Assembly (NCBI GenBank): GCA_963666035.2
Contig: CAXXJI010000019.1
Span: 124,001 to 188,000 of the forward strand
Length of the DNA: 64,000 bases
From: CALMFG01 sp963666035
Lineage (GTDB): Bacteria > Bacillota > Clostridia > Christensenellales > CALMFG01
Reading direction: 5' to 3'
The notes below the pieces were generated by a model that was not told the DNA's origin, made no database searches, and worked only from the letters and a program-made list of their open reading frames with translations. Both the position numbers and the translations under genes were made by a program. Shown here in pieces: positions 27,201-35,661 of the stretch (position 1 is its first letter; each line of letters starts with the position of its first letter).

Positions 27201-29589
27201 CGCTGAAGGCTTTACCGATATACGCCCACTTGGCGCTGCCCTCCATACGGTATGCAAACCGATAGGTCGGTGCCTCAGCATAACCTGCCTGATTCGTCGC
27301 AGTTGCTGTAAGCGTAATACCGCCTTCGGGCACGGCCTGACCCGCGGTGGTGTCGCCCACGCTGTCCAGGGTGACCGATGCGAGGGGCATCACCATATAC
27401 GCACTGATGGTGGTGACGTCATACGCGTCAACCGTCGTTCTGCCTGCACTGCGCACGCTGGCACGGATATACAGCAGGGTATCCTTCTTTATAGCAGGCA
27501 ATGTCTGATCGACCAGCATCGTATCGCCGCTGGTCGGGACAAAGGCATGCCATGCCTCGCCTTTGATTAACGGTTTATATGACTTGCCGTTGGTTGAGAA
27601 TTCAACCAGGTATTCCATATCGTCTTCACCGTTGCCAATGGCTGTAATCTCCAGCGGCACGGTTTCAGTTGAGAGGAACTGCGTTTCACCGTCGGTGATG
27701 GCAAGCGCTACGCTTTCGACAGGACTTGCATCCAAATAAACCTCATTGTCATAGTTGTAATTTTCTTTTGTCTGAGTGCTATCCAATGGTGTTGAAACAA
27801 CCACCATAAAATCATAACTTCCATCACTCTTAGGCTTAAATACAGCCGTGGTTGCGTCTATATTGGCTGATGGTATTTTAATCCATTTGGATGACGTGGT
27901 TGATTTATAGTAATACGCATAATCCAGTTCGCGTAAGGATCCTGATTCCACTTCTACCTCAGCCCGCAAATAAACCTGACTTTCGCTGTCGGCACTGTCC
28001 AGCACAATAGGCCGTTTTTCTTCGTTTGTACCATCGCTATCGTTGTCAACCTCTAAGCAAACGTTTTCAATAGCCGATGGCGTATAGGCGAGATAAGCAT
28101 AGGCCGTATCCCCATTCTCCCAGCCGGATGGCACAGCATACCCATAGGCTTTGCCGAGTAAAATTGTGCTGTCACTTCTAAGTTCATGCGTATATGTGAT
28201 GGGTATATTACTTAACCAGTTTCTCAAAAACACTGCGCATGATGTTGTTGTATCCGATATACTTAAAGTCCCAGTACTGTTATCTCGTCCTCTGCCGATA
28301 TCCTGTGCGTCAACTCCACCTTCTGCAAACACATCACCGCCGGAAATATCTATGTTTCCATTTGACAGGAATGCAAATTCGTTGAATTGAACAAATTTTC
28401 CGCTTCCAATCCCCGCGCCGTTATCGCCGCCTTTTGCTTCCACACGTCCGCCAGAGATTGTGACTTTTTCAAAATGTCCCGAAAGCCCTCCGCCAATGCC
28501 AGCGCCATTTACGCCACCCATCGCAATCACTTGACCGCCTGAAATCGTAATATCAGCTAAATCACCATATTGCTCAGAAAATATATATCCACTACCAATG
28601 CCGGCGGCATTCGTGCCGCCATTTGCCGTAACATATCCGTCCAGAATCGTCACCGTACCGCCTTCACCGCAATACCCTCCGCCGATGCCAGCACCTGAGC
28701 CGCCGCCTGTGGCAGTCACGGTGCCGCCAAGAATTGTAACGTCACCGCCACCACCCTCAGCACCGCCGCCGATACCCGCGGCACCATCATACCCAGTGGC
28801 TGTCGTATTGCCTCCGGAGATGACGACTTGTCCTCCACTTTTCCCGTATCCTCCGCCGATACCCGCGGCCTCAGATCCGCCCGTCGCCATGACCGTACCG
28901 CCCATGATCGTAACGATGCCTGCTTGGCCTAGTGGGCCGCTGCCAATTCCGGCACTCCCATCACCTCCTGTCGCTGTGACAGTACCGCCTTTAATTATGA
29001 TTTCACCGCTGCCAGACGATTTCCCACCGATGCCTGCTGAGCTGCCGTCGCCAATTGCGGTTATATTCCCACCGATTATTGTAATCGAACCACAACCCAT
29101 ATTTATTCCGTCCCCAATGCCTGGACCATGATTTCCTTGTGCCAGCAATGTTCCTGTTCCGCTAATGATAACTGATTTATTTGTATACACCCCGATGCCT
29201 GCACTATAGGAGCCCCCACCGAACAGTGTATTCACAGTCCCATCCACTAATACAATTTCAGACGGCGCCTCTCCCTCTACTCGAATGGGTGAACTATTAA
29301 ACGCACTTAGTGAATTATCGATAGTTACCCCATTTAGTATGACCTTTGCATTATCGTATAGAAATAGCGTTGGGAAATTATTCCCACTATCGCCAGTAAA
29401 GGTAACCGTTTTGTTTGATCCAATTTGAAAATACTGATACGCATAATTGTTCGTCGTATATGGAAAACTCCCAAGATCAATGTTTACACCATCCTCGGGA
29501 AAATATGCGTCTGCAAACACGACGCCCGGTATGATGCAAATCACCATCACTACAATCATCATTAGAAATATGCTCAGCCTTTTTTTCAT
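24271..29589 (-). CDS. Giant secreted repeat protein (1772 residues)
   Basis: It starts with a signal peptide (to about residue 27, GVVFA-DAYF). Residues about 110-390 hold roughly a dozen repeats of the form GTVTATGG..GAGIGGG, typical of a right-handed parallel beta-helix. Residues about 540-1590 alternate two module types. One has a Lys-Trp pair and FVPKTEGTYYFKVEA (five copies). The other has YSTNGKSYKPL followed by KKDTLYLIKAQVRS (four copies plus one divergent). Both resemble beta-sandwich Y_Y_Y-like domains. A Pro/Ser/Ala-rich linker (about 1603-1650) leads to a final domain and another Pro/Ser/Glu tail. No LPXTG or membrane anchor is seen, so it may be released or wall-bound by other means. 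An adhesive or glycan-binding role is inferred. Confidence 0.85.
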   Translation of the reverse strand: MKKRLSIFLMMIVVMVICIIPGVVFADAYFPEDGVNIDLGSFPYTTNNYAYQYFQIGSNKTVTFTGDSGNNFPTLFLYDNAKVILNGVTIDNSLSAFNSSPIRVEGEAPSEIVLVDGTVNTLFGGGSYSAGIGVYTNKSVIISGTGTLLAQGNHGPGIGDGINMGCGSITIIGGNITAIGDGSSAGIGGKSSGSGEIIIKGGTVTATGGDGSAGIGSGPLGQAGIVTIMGGTVMATGGSEAAGIGGGYGKSGGQVVISGGNTTATGYDGAAGIGGGAEGGGGDVTILGGTVTATGGGSGAGIGGGYCGEGGTVTILDGYVTANGGTNAAGIGSGYIFSEQYGDLADITISGGQVIAMGGVNGAGIGGGLSGHFEKVTISGGRVEAKGGDNGAGIGSGKFVQFNEFAFLSNGNIDISGGDVFAEGGVDAQDIGRGRDNSTGTLSISDTTTSCAVFLRNWLSNIPITYTHELRSDSTILLGKAYGYAVPSGWENGDTAYAYLAYTPSAIENVCLEVDNDSDGTNEEKRPIVLDSADSESQVYLRAEVEVESGSLRELDYAYYYKSTTSSKWIKIPSANIDATTAVFKPKSDGSYDFMVVVSTPLDSTQTKENYNYDNEVYLDASPVESVALAITDGETQFLSTETVPLEITAIGNGEDDMEYLVEFSTNGKSYKPLIKGEAWHAFVPTSGDTMLVDQTLPAIKKDTLLYIRASVRSAGRTTVDAYDVTTISAYMVMPLASVTLDSVGDTTAGQAVPEGGITLTATATNQAGYAEAPTYRFAYRMEGSAKWAYIGKAFSEANTIQFVPKTEGTYYFKVEAQTLGRKTKAGDVWDYDYTAYTLSKTAEPVKGITNLTADKKDYVNGEPVTLTMYIYKNDLAELAEYQLLYSTNGKSFKPINKEYEELSIVGSTGVITIPELPLVKKDTIYYLKVQVRTIGRTEKEPDAFAMTQVEFKTAHPVEAGEVAVIGVGNDAAEQSVDAEGITLTATERANTEYRFAYQKLGDTKWSYVSSKWSTERTITFVPKTDGRYQFCVEARSLTRTTTDTTSAATGYYGLYYLSLGAESASVAVDGPTEFVNDLEGIDVPVVYSVEGNGTDTYDLRALYSTNGKSYKELYYVEGMGPEAITDASIIITLPAVKKDTHYWLKFEAKTNGHATADVFDTAEVDVYMVEPLTEMMSFESDAAAGVKLLPTVGDSLILTATANDDATYKFYYRLEGAPKWSSVSSKYVVENQAFFRPKTEGAYEFKAEATALGRKAKTADVSAELSEPIDIWFTAEPAHWISLGINDDDADYIIGLDSEMSLEMEADGTDAGMEYQIVYSNNGGKSYKPLSAWQPLTATSTFDDVASCALPTAKKDTLYLIKAQVRSTGRTTADAESEAEEIWLLSQEREVDADLIIPGETHEYTETITANIAISEPASGTVEYQLQYSTDNKKWNDLSAHDWSVYDDGGTGSINVELDLAELNGDMTAYIKLNARMKNSTKIEDSDVDRFDIYSIGPVSSVDMGVLDTDENYALIEASAVTSFAHTAEYRYSYALAGQSKMTWVPFTSWTVSDEVTFTPSLSGDYLFMVEARSKGRLTVDATAEATNEDSGYYLKSIEDMLLPEPVPEPSAAPTPSEAPSAVPSVVPSEAPSIEPSTEPSASPSATPAPKLISSLEYATSYVLGENTDLGDYIETEVAVEDIMSVISTEEAPVVIVQLGEDVFAVITGYEADEDSNLKSLTLTDQMGETILGGTEGILRAWIYTSAEPEVSEAPVASESAPPEMSAMPAA

Positions 29590-29708
29590 TTTTTTAAACC
29601 TTCCGCTTTAATAATATTTTCTACTTTAAAATTACACTTCTCGCAATATTATTATCATATTAAAGACGCAACACAAATACATCTAACTAAAGTTATATTT
29701 TTAACAAA

Positions 29709-29742
29709 AAAAGACGACTTAATCGTCGCCTCTTTTTTATCT
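29709..29742 (-). terminator. Terminator after the LuxR-type regulator
   Basis: On the minus strand GACGA pairs with TCGTC around TTAAG and is followed by seven T, a few bases past the stop codon at 29749. It separates the regulator from the giant secreted protein gene. Confidence 0.75.
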
Positions 29743-29748
29743 CCTCTG

Positions 29749-32700
29749 CTAAATAATATTCTGTTCTTCTGCGGCAATGATGGCCTTTATACGGCTGTCC
29801 GAATCCAACTTCCGCAAAATATTGTTCATGTGGATCTTTACCGTGCCAAGTGTGATGCTTAGCTTCCCGCTGACTTCATCGTTCGAAAAACCGCACTTAA
29901 CCAATTTCAATATCTCAATCTCGCGTTTGGTTAGATTGCTATTCTGCTTTTCCCGGGGTCGCTTAACTTGCCCTTCCGAAGCTTCGCCGATTTTGTTTGA
30001 AACGGTCTGTATTAAGCCCTTAATATACACTCGATCCTGCTCGCTAATCGCCGGTCCGCAGCGCGCAAAATATACCGCGCCAAAGAACACGCGTTGTTGC
30101 TTTAAAGGGAAACACGCTAAGCTCAAATGCGGATTCTCCTTGATATATGTATCGCTGCCAAACAAAGCATCTCCTGTGGCCGCCTCCAACACGACTTCCT
30201 CCGATGTCCTTTCAACATACCTTAGCATCTTGTGCGGAAAACTTGGCAGATGGTTGATGTTGACCAAGTCTTTATATACACGCAGACTATTGCCTTCATT
30301 CTTTTGGTATTTTAAGAAAAGTTCATCATCCTTTTCCACCAGTACCGCGCAATAGTCCGCATATCCGTTTTTTATCATCATGTCAAAAAACTGTACAACC
30401 GCGGCTTTCTCATCTTTTTTCTCCAACTGGTGTGCAAATGTTTCTATTGGCATTTTCCTGTTCTCCAGTGCCTGACTAAAGCTCACTTCTGCATCTGGTA
30501 TTTTGAAATCAGCCACAATCTGGAACTTTTCTGTCAGTCTGTCTGCAAACGCGTCCGCACCCCAATCGCGGAATAAACGTACTGCCTCTTTCGCATAAAA
30601 AGCCGACAGTATATTATTATCCTGTTGGTTTCTGGCCGCCAGCTGATTTCCCAGCGCCTCCATTTTGATGTTCCCGTTTTCTCTGGCGCTCTTTATTGCA
30701 TCATTATAAAGTCCGATGGTATGTTCATCCTTCATGATATGCGTCTTGTATTCCGCTTCGGCCAATGTATAATAGCTATAATAGTTTTTGCTTTGATAAA
30801 ATGCAATTAATTTCAACTCATTTAAAAAACGTTTGCTCACGCGCTGTGCCGCTTTTTGTTCTTTGCTTCCAAGATCAATGTAAACCGATGCAAACGTGCA
30901 GACAGTAAAGAGAAGAATATCTATGCGAAAAATATAGGTTTTTGAGAATTCCAGTTGTGATAAAATGCGTTGGACCGTCGTATATGCTTTCTGTTTTTGA
31001 CCAAAAAGAAATTGCCGCTGTAACAACAGTATTTCTTCAATATAGCATTCGCTCGGCGCTACCATTGGGTATTTTTTCTTAATATTGGTCTCGTTTGCGT
31101 TTTGGCCAAAATCCCTAAGCGCGGCAACATGCGCTTCATACAGCTCAAAGTGGTATGTCGTCACATATTGTTCAATCTCCGAAAACGCTTCGCGGCTTTT
31201 TTTAATATATTCCTGAATATCGGTCAAAGGTGCGCCCATAATCTCCATCGTATCCAGTTTTGCGTAGTTGCAATATCCTAAAAACTGAAAATCGCCCAGT
31301 TGCTCGCTTATCTCCATCCCTTTTTGGAGATGTTGTGCGGATTCTGCGAGCGGATGCGTCCAATGGCTTAAAAAAGCACCCAAAAGCAGATAGACGGTCG
31401 GTTTGCTTGTGCTGTCCTCAGTCTTTGCTATCATCGTCTTTATCGCATCAATTAGCAGCTTTGTCTTTTCGCGGCGATTCGACCGGATAAGCAGTACATA
31501 CGAATATGCCGCATATCCCATCAGTGCGTTTGACGTCCCAGGGTCTTTTGCGGACATCAACGCTGCGGTTAAGGCAACTGATGCGCGAATATTGTCATTA
31601 ATCACAGCGGCACTCGAGTTCATCAATATCAAGGTATCAATAATCTCAGAAATACGTTCATCTTTTGCTTCAGATGTCATATGAATTTCATTGATTTTTC
31701 TGGTCGTATAAATTCTTGCGCATTTGATATAATCAATGATAAAACGCTGACGATTGAATTTGACGCCCATAGCATTGAGAAGTTCCGCTCCAACTTGGAT
31801 GGTTGCCTTGTGCTCGCGTTTATAGTGATGAATATACATTTTCTTTTTTTGAATCTGGATAAAAAAATCTTTATTGAACGGATCTTCAAGCAAAGTCTTT
31901 ATTATTCCTTCACTTTCCTCAAAGCGTTTATATAGACAGAGAATCTCTGCATATTCTAAATTAATCAATACAATGTATTCACGCGACAAGTGCTTACAAA
32001 AAGGTATCATATTGATTGTGTATTCGAAAATCGCCAACGCATTTTCTATCCCTGCTGTCTTCATTTCGTGTATACCCGCAGTTAAAAGAATATGCATCCA
32101 TATATCCGTTTCTTCCTGTATTTTAGTTTTTGGTATCTGTAATAAATACGAAGCGAGAAACGTTTCTTTGTTTTCAACGGGAAGCTCTTTTTCCATTACG
32201 GTTTTTGCAATGCTGTAGTAAATGGACTGTTTTTGCCTTACATTCATGCGGCTGTTTATCAGTCTATAGATGATGTCGTGAGAAAAGCAAATTTCTTTGT
32301 CCATACCATAGTGACTGCTTATGAAAACTACCGCCGCATTAACTAGCTGGTCAATTTGTTTTTCAATTTCCGGCTCAGGTATCCCGATAATTTCGCAAAA
32401 TATGCGGTAGTCTGCTTTTCCGCCAAGACAAGCCAGTGTCTCAAGAAAATGATTCTCGTTCTGTTCCAATCCACGAATTCGTTCAATAATCATCGCCTCA
32501 ATACTGTCGCTTAACGTGTAATTGTTAATTAGCCTGCTGATAACCTCTGGGCTTTCCTTTTTCTCAGAATAGGAAATCACGCCGACTTCTATCCAAATAC
32601 GCATAATTTCCTTTATATAAAAAGGATTCCCTGCAGAAAGACGATACAAGAGCGTTATAATCTGATTTTCCCCTTTGATCTTTTGCCCAACAACGGCATA

Positions 32701-33429
32701 GAAATAAGCTTTCACAAACGAAAAATCAACCTTTTTTAGCGGAATATAACAGGACTCATACTGTTGCGCTTCAAAAAATCTTTCCCTATCTCTATGCAGT
32801 TCGTTACCTCGATAAGAAATCACCAGAAGCGTATTCAATAAATGCCGTTTTTTTACCAGAGTTTTTATAATATCAAAGCTAAATTGATCCGCCCATTGGA
32901 CATCGTCCAGATATATTACCATAGGAAAAAAGGTACGTGAAGTACACTGTAAAAAACGAAAAACCGCATTTTTTGCACGATAATTTCGCCTGCTGAAATC
33001 TTCAATTTCACGCAAGTTCGTGGTATCAAACAGTTTTGAAATCCCGGTGCTAATAGATGCAAGTAATGCTAAATCTTCGCCCACTTTACTCTTAAGCTCT
33101 TGCGATAAGCTGTACATGGACGCTTTTTGCAATGTAAGAATGTGATTAATTATTTGATTTAAAATTTGTGAAACTACAGTAAGCGCGCCAGTATGGTATT
33201 GCTGGCTCTTACCATAGAGCAATGTATTCGCCGGTAATTGCTTTATGGCGCGTTCAACAAGATACGTTTTACCTATTCCGGCTACGCCGTCAACCATAAT
33301 TAAATTTGATTTCCCTTTCAAGAGCTCATCAAATTGTTGATTAAAGCGATCAATTTCATCCTCTCTTCCAATAAACATTTCTTTGTTAGAGAGATTGGCA
33401 TCGAATTCGTATCTCTGTGAAGTATTCAT
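29749..33429 (-). CDS. Large ATPase regulator with LuxR DNA-binding domain
   Basis: The protein has 1226 residues. An N-terminal AAA/STAND-type ATPase (about 20-300) has Walker A GVAGIGKTYLVE and Walker B MVIYLDDVQWAD. It is followed by a long helical tetratricopeptide-like region, a GAF-like segment (about 1020-1140), and a C-terminal LuxR helix-turn-helix (LTKREIEILKLVKCGFSNDE, then GTVKIHMNNILRKL). The layout matches MalT/LAL-type activators, which sense an inducer through the helical region. No sensor input can be named. The gene lies directly upstream of the giant secreted protein gene on the same strand, separated by a terminator, so that gene is a natural candidate target. Confidence 0.88.
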   Translation of the reverse strand: MNTSQRYEFDANLSNKEMFIGREDEIDRFNQQFDELLKGKSNLIMVDGVAGIGKTYLVERAIKQLPANTLLYGKSQQYHTGALTVVSQILNQIINHILTLQKASMYSLSQELKSKVGEDLALLASISTGISKLFDTTNLREIEDFSRRNYRAKNAVFRFLQCTSRTFFPMVIYLDDVQWADQFSFDIIKTLVKKRHLLNTLLVISYRGNELHRDRERFFEAQQYESCYIPLKKVDFSFVKAYFYAVVGQKIKGENQIITLLYRLSAGNPFYIKEIMRIWIEVGVISYSEKKESPEVISRLINNYTLSDSIEAMIIERIRGLEQNENHFLETLACLGGKADYRIFCEIIGIPEPEIEKQIDQLVNAAVVFISSHYGMDKEICFSHDIIYRLINSRMNVRQKQSIYYSIAKTVMEKELPVENKETFLASYLLQIPKTKIQEETDIWMHILLTAGIHEMKTAGIENALAIFEYTINMIPFCKHLSREYIVLINLEYAEILCLYKRFEESEGIIKTLLEDPFNKDFFIQIQKKKMYIHHYKREHKATIQVGAELLNAMGVKFNRQRFIIDYIKCARIYTTRKINEIHMTSEAKDERISEIIDTLILMNSSAAVINDNIRASVALTAALMSAKDPGTSNALMGYAAYSYVLLIRSNRREKTKLLIDAIKTMIAKTEDSTSKPTVYLLLGAFLSHWTHPLAESAQHLQKGMEISEQLGDFQFLGYCNYAKLDTMEIMGAPLTDIQEYIKKSREAFSEIEQYVTTYHFELYEAHVAALRDFGQNANETNIKKKYPMVAPSECYIEEILLLQRQFLFGQKQKAYTTVQRILSQLEFSKTYIFRIDILLFTVCTFASVYIDLGSKEQKAAQRVSKRFLNELKLIAFYQSKNYYSYYTLAEAEYKTHIMKDEHTIGLYNDAIKSARENGNIKMEALGNQLAARNQQDNNILSAFYAKEAVRLFRDWGADAFADRLTEKFQIVADFKIPDAEVSFSQALENRKMPIETFAHQLEKKDEKAAVVQFFDMMIKNGYADYCAVLVEKDDELFLKYQKNEGNSLRVYKDLVNINHLPSFPHKMLRYVERTSEEVVLEAATGDALFGSDTYIKENPHLSLACFPLKQQRVFFGAVYFARCGPAISEQDRVYIKGLIQTVSNKIGEASEGQVKRPREKQNSNLTKREIEILKLVKCGFSNDEVSGKLSITLGTVKIHMNNILRKLDSDSRIKAIIAAEEQNII

Positions 33430-33559
33430 TTTTTTATCCCGTAACGTGTATATTCACTCAAATCCACTTCTATTATTAATATCTTATTCAACAATGTTAT
33501 TTAAGTACTTGCACATTCGATTCCTTCACTTCGTCGGGGCAGACCCTGCTTTGTTTTCC

Positions 33560-34010
33560 AGCTCAAATCACAAAACGTTTTTTTCCAATATTGCCATTTC
33601 GGTTACGCGATATTGGTCCGTCTTGATGACGCGTAGCATTGGGTTGTACTCAGTTTTAAGTGCCTTTTTCAAAAATCGCTTCGCTGCTTTTTTTATTCTT
33701 CGTTCAGATACGAAAAAGTCTATTGTATTACCTTGTGAGTCAACAGCTCGGTATAAATACGCGTCTTTACCATTGATCTTGATATATGTCTCGTCCATAC
33801 GCCAAGAATCATTGGTTGACTTCACATACTTCCTAAGTCTTTCCTCAAGAATCGGAGAATATTGATAAACCCACCACATGATCGTGTATGCGATACATTT
33901 ATTCCACGCTCATCAACCATTTCTACTAAATTTCGATAGCTCAGCGGGTACTTCAAGCACCACCGTATGCACAAAAGAATGATTCCAGATGAATAAATCT
34001 TTAGACAATA
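33560..34010 (-). pseudogene. IS6-family transposase remnant
   Basis: Two frames carry pieces of an IS6/IS26-type DDE transposase. Before 33880 the frame reads RWCLKYPLSYRNLVEMVDER, and after a shift it reads WWVYQYSPILEERLRKY, WRMDETYIKINGKDAYLYRA and VDSQGNTIDFF. The first catalytic Asp is in MDETYI. The C-terminal third with the last acidic residue is replaced by unrelated sequence (EKNVL and stop), so the element cannot transpose. Confidence 0.75.
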
Positions 34011-34014
34011 TAAT

Positions 34015-34056
34015 AGCTCCGCACAATATGATTTCCTTATTATACCATGCGGAGCT
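34015..34056. repeat. Palindrome at the IS200-type right end
   Basis: AGCTCCGCA at 34015-34023 pairs with TGCGGAGCT at 34048-34056, with further pairing inside (CAATAT/TATACC region). It lies just after the tnpA fragment stop, where IS200/IS605 elements carry their right-end hairpin. Related copies are at 12320 and 12671. Confidence 0.55.
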
Positions 34057-34081
34057 CTTCAACACTATTTATTTTGATTTT

Positions 34082-34279
34082 TTACACTAGAATCAATTCC
34101 ACGAGCAGCAGTGCTAATATAGGTTTACCCCCTTTATAGGCGCATAGTCGCTCAATAATATCCCGCAGACTCTCCCTGTATTGATTATAGATGATTTTTC
34201 GTCTATGCTTTGGTGTAAACACGATATGATATTTGCGCATACATTTGGTGTGCGACAGGCTATTAGTTTTATTAGCCAT
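34082..34279 (-). pseudogene. tnpA: IS200-type TnpA fragment
   Basis: 65 residues beginning MANKTNSLSHTKCMRKYHIV and FTPKHRRKIIYNQYRESLRD. This is the N-terminal third of an IS200/IS605 Y1 transposase. The His-hydrophobe-His motif and the catalytic Tyr that lie further on are missing; an internal deletion joins CAYKGG to PILALLLVELILV. Small hairpins between 34365 and 34405 (CCGCATAGCGG-like) may be the left end of the same element. Confidence 0.75.
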
Positions 34280-34428
34280 TTAATCACCTTCCTTTCTATA
34301 ATTCCGGCTTAAACACCTTATTATATTATGGAAGGTGATTCTTTGTTTAACTTTTACCGCGCGCCCGCATAGCGGATGGTTGATATTTCGCACGCTTTGT
34401 GCGCTTAATAGGCTAAAGCTAGAAAATG

Positions 34429-34459
34429 AAAAAGTCGATGCATTGCATCGACTTTTTTT
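34429..34459 (+). terminator. Strong palindromic terminator
   Basis: GTCGATGCA at 34434-34442 and TGCATCGAC at 34444-34452 form a near-perfect stem flanked by five A and seven T. It could act on either strand. On the minus strand it lies about 220 bases past the end of the polyol operon. The rest of 34280-34677 holds no gene. Confidence 0.65.
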
Positions 34460-34677
34460 AGATTAACCTTTCGGGTAGCAGAAGAAGTTTATGTGCAAAA
34501 AGATGCAGTATAACTTCACATTCGCATATCACATAAAGCTAGATCTCCAGTTCTATTAAGCCCTTATAGATCATAATCGTGTTATCCCGCCCACCACAGT
34601 TGAGTAAAATTCATCTTTGTTTATCTCTTCTATAGTTATAACAATAATCAATATGTAAACAAAATTTATTCACATCA

Positions 34678-35661
34678 TTACATGAGTTTAAGTTCCGTCT
34701 TGGATGCAGAGATAGCAACAGCTGCTATCATGACAAATCCTTTTGCCATGTCTTGTATGAAGTAAGAGCATCCCAGCAGGTTTAATCCATTGGACAGAAC
34801 ACCCATTAGTGCAACCCCAATGATGGTACCAATAACATTCGCTCTTCCCAGCTTAATCGTCGTCATACCAATAAATACTGCGCTTAGTGCTTCAAGCGTA
34901 TAGGATTCTCCAGCTGTTGGTTGTCCGCTTCCAAGTCTTGCGGCCAGCAGAATCCCCGCCAATGCCGCCATCACTGACGAAGTCATCATGCCGCCAAATT
35001 TATACATCTTTGTATTAATTCCCGAGAGTCTCGCTGTCGTTACATTCCCGCCTGTTGCGTACAAATAGCGTCCAATGATTGTTTTATTCAATATAAAATA
35101 TGTTATACCAACAATTAATAGCATCAGAATCGCCAACACCGGGACTCCAAGAATTCTTGACTGACCGATAAATGCAAAAAGCGGAGGGTTGACGCCATAA
35201 GATGCTTTTCCGCCACTATACATATAGAGAAAGCCCGTAATGATGGATTGCATACCTAAAGTAACGATAATTGATGGTATTTTTAAAAATATGGTGACCG
35301 TCGCATTGATAGCACCAATCGTAAGTCCAACAAGCAGAACCAGAACAATACTTAATCCAACGCCAAAGCCTTGATTGACAATCAAGCCCATCGCCATTGT
35401 GCATGTCAGCCCCACCACTGTTCCGGTTGACATATCCAATTCTCCGGCAGACATTGCGATTGTCATACCCAGCGCCACAATAGCCAAGATAGAAATCTGG
35501 CGAAGCACATTCAAAAGATTGCTTGAGTCGATAAACCGGTTTTCTTCCGTTGCGATTGCAAAAAAGATAAATACAATGATAAATGTGATCAGCGTAGCAT
35601 ATTTCCCGACCCATAATGTATTTTTGCTTTTCCCATCTTTAATACTTAATTTATTTCCCAT
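34678..35661 (-). CDS. Sugar or polyol ABC permease, RbsC type
   Basis: 327-residue CUT2-type membrane permease with the conserved segments MSAGELDMSTGTVVGL, IPSIIVTLGMQSIITG, ATGGNVTTARLSGI and LEALSAVFIGMTTI. The start at 35661 (MGNKLSIKDG) is chosen because AAGGGG lies nine bases upstream; the ATG at 35679 lacks a site. It overlaps the end of the ATPase gene by 11 bases, so the two are translationally coupled. It is the last gene of the second sugar operon. Confidence 0.92.
   Translation of the reverse strand: MGNKLSIKDGKSKNTLWVGKYATLITFIIVFIFFAIATEENRFIDSSNLLNVLRQISILAIVALGMTIAMSAGELDMSTGTVVGLTCTMAMGLIVNQGFGVGLSIVLVLLVGLTIGAINATVTIFLKIPSIIVTLGMQSIITGFLYMYSGGKASYGVNPPLFAFIGQSRILGVPVLAILMLLIVGITYFILNKTIIGRYLYATGGNVTTARLSGINTKMYKFGGMMTSSVMAALAGILLAARLGSGQPTAGESYTLEALSAVFIGMTTIKLGRANVIGTIIGVALMGVLSNGLNLLGCSYFIQDMAKGFVMIAAVAISASKTELKLM

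Noticed and set aside
28440..29150. Regularly repeated sequence that could pass for a CRISPR array or a plus-strand proline-rich gene (28598-29131).
   Set aside because: The repeats are imperfect, codon-phased and encode the GIGGG beta-helix on the minus strand; there are no constant repeats with unique spacers.
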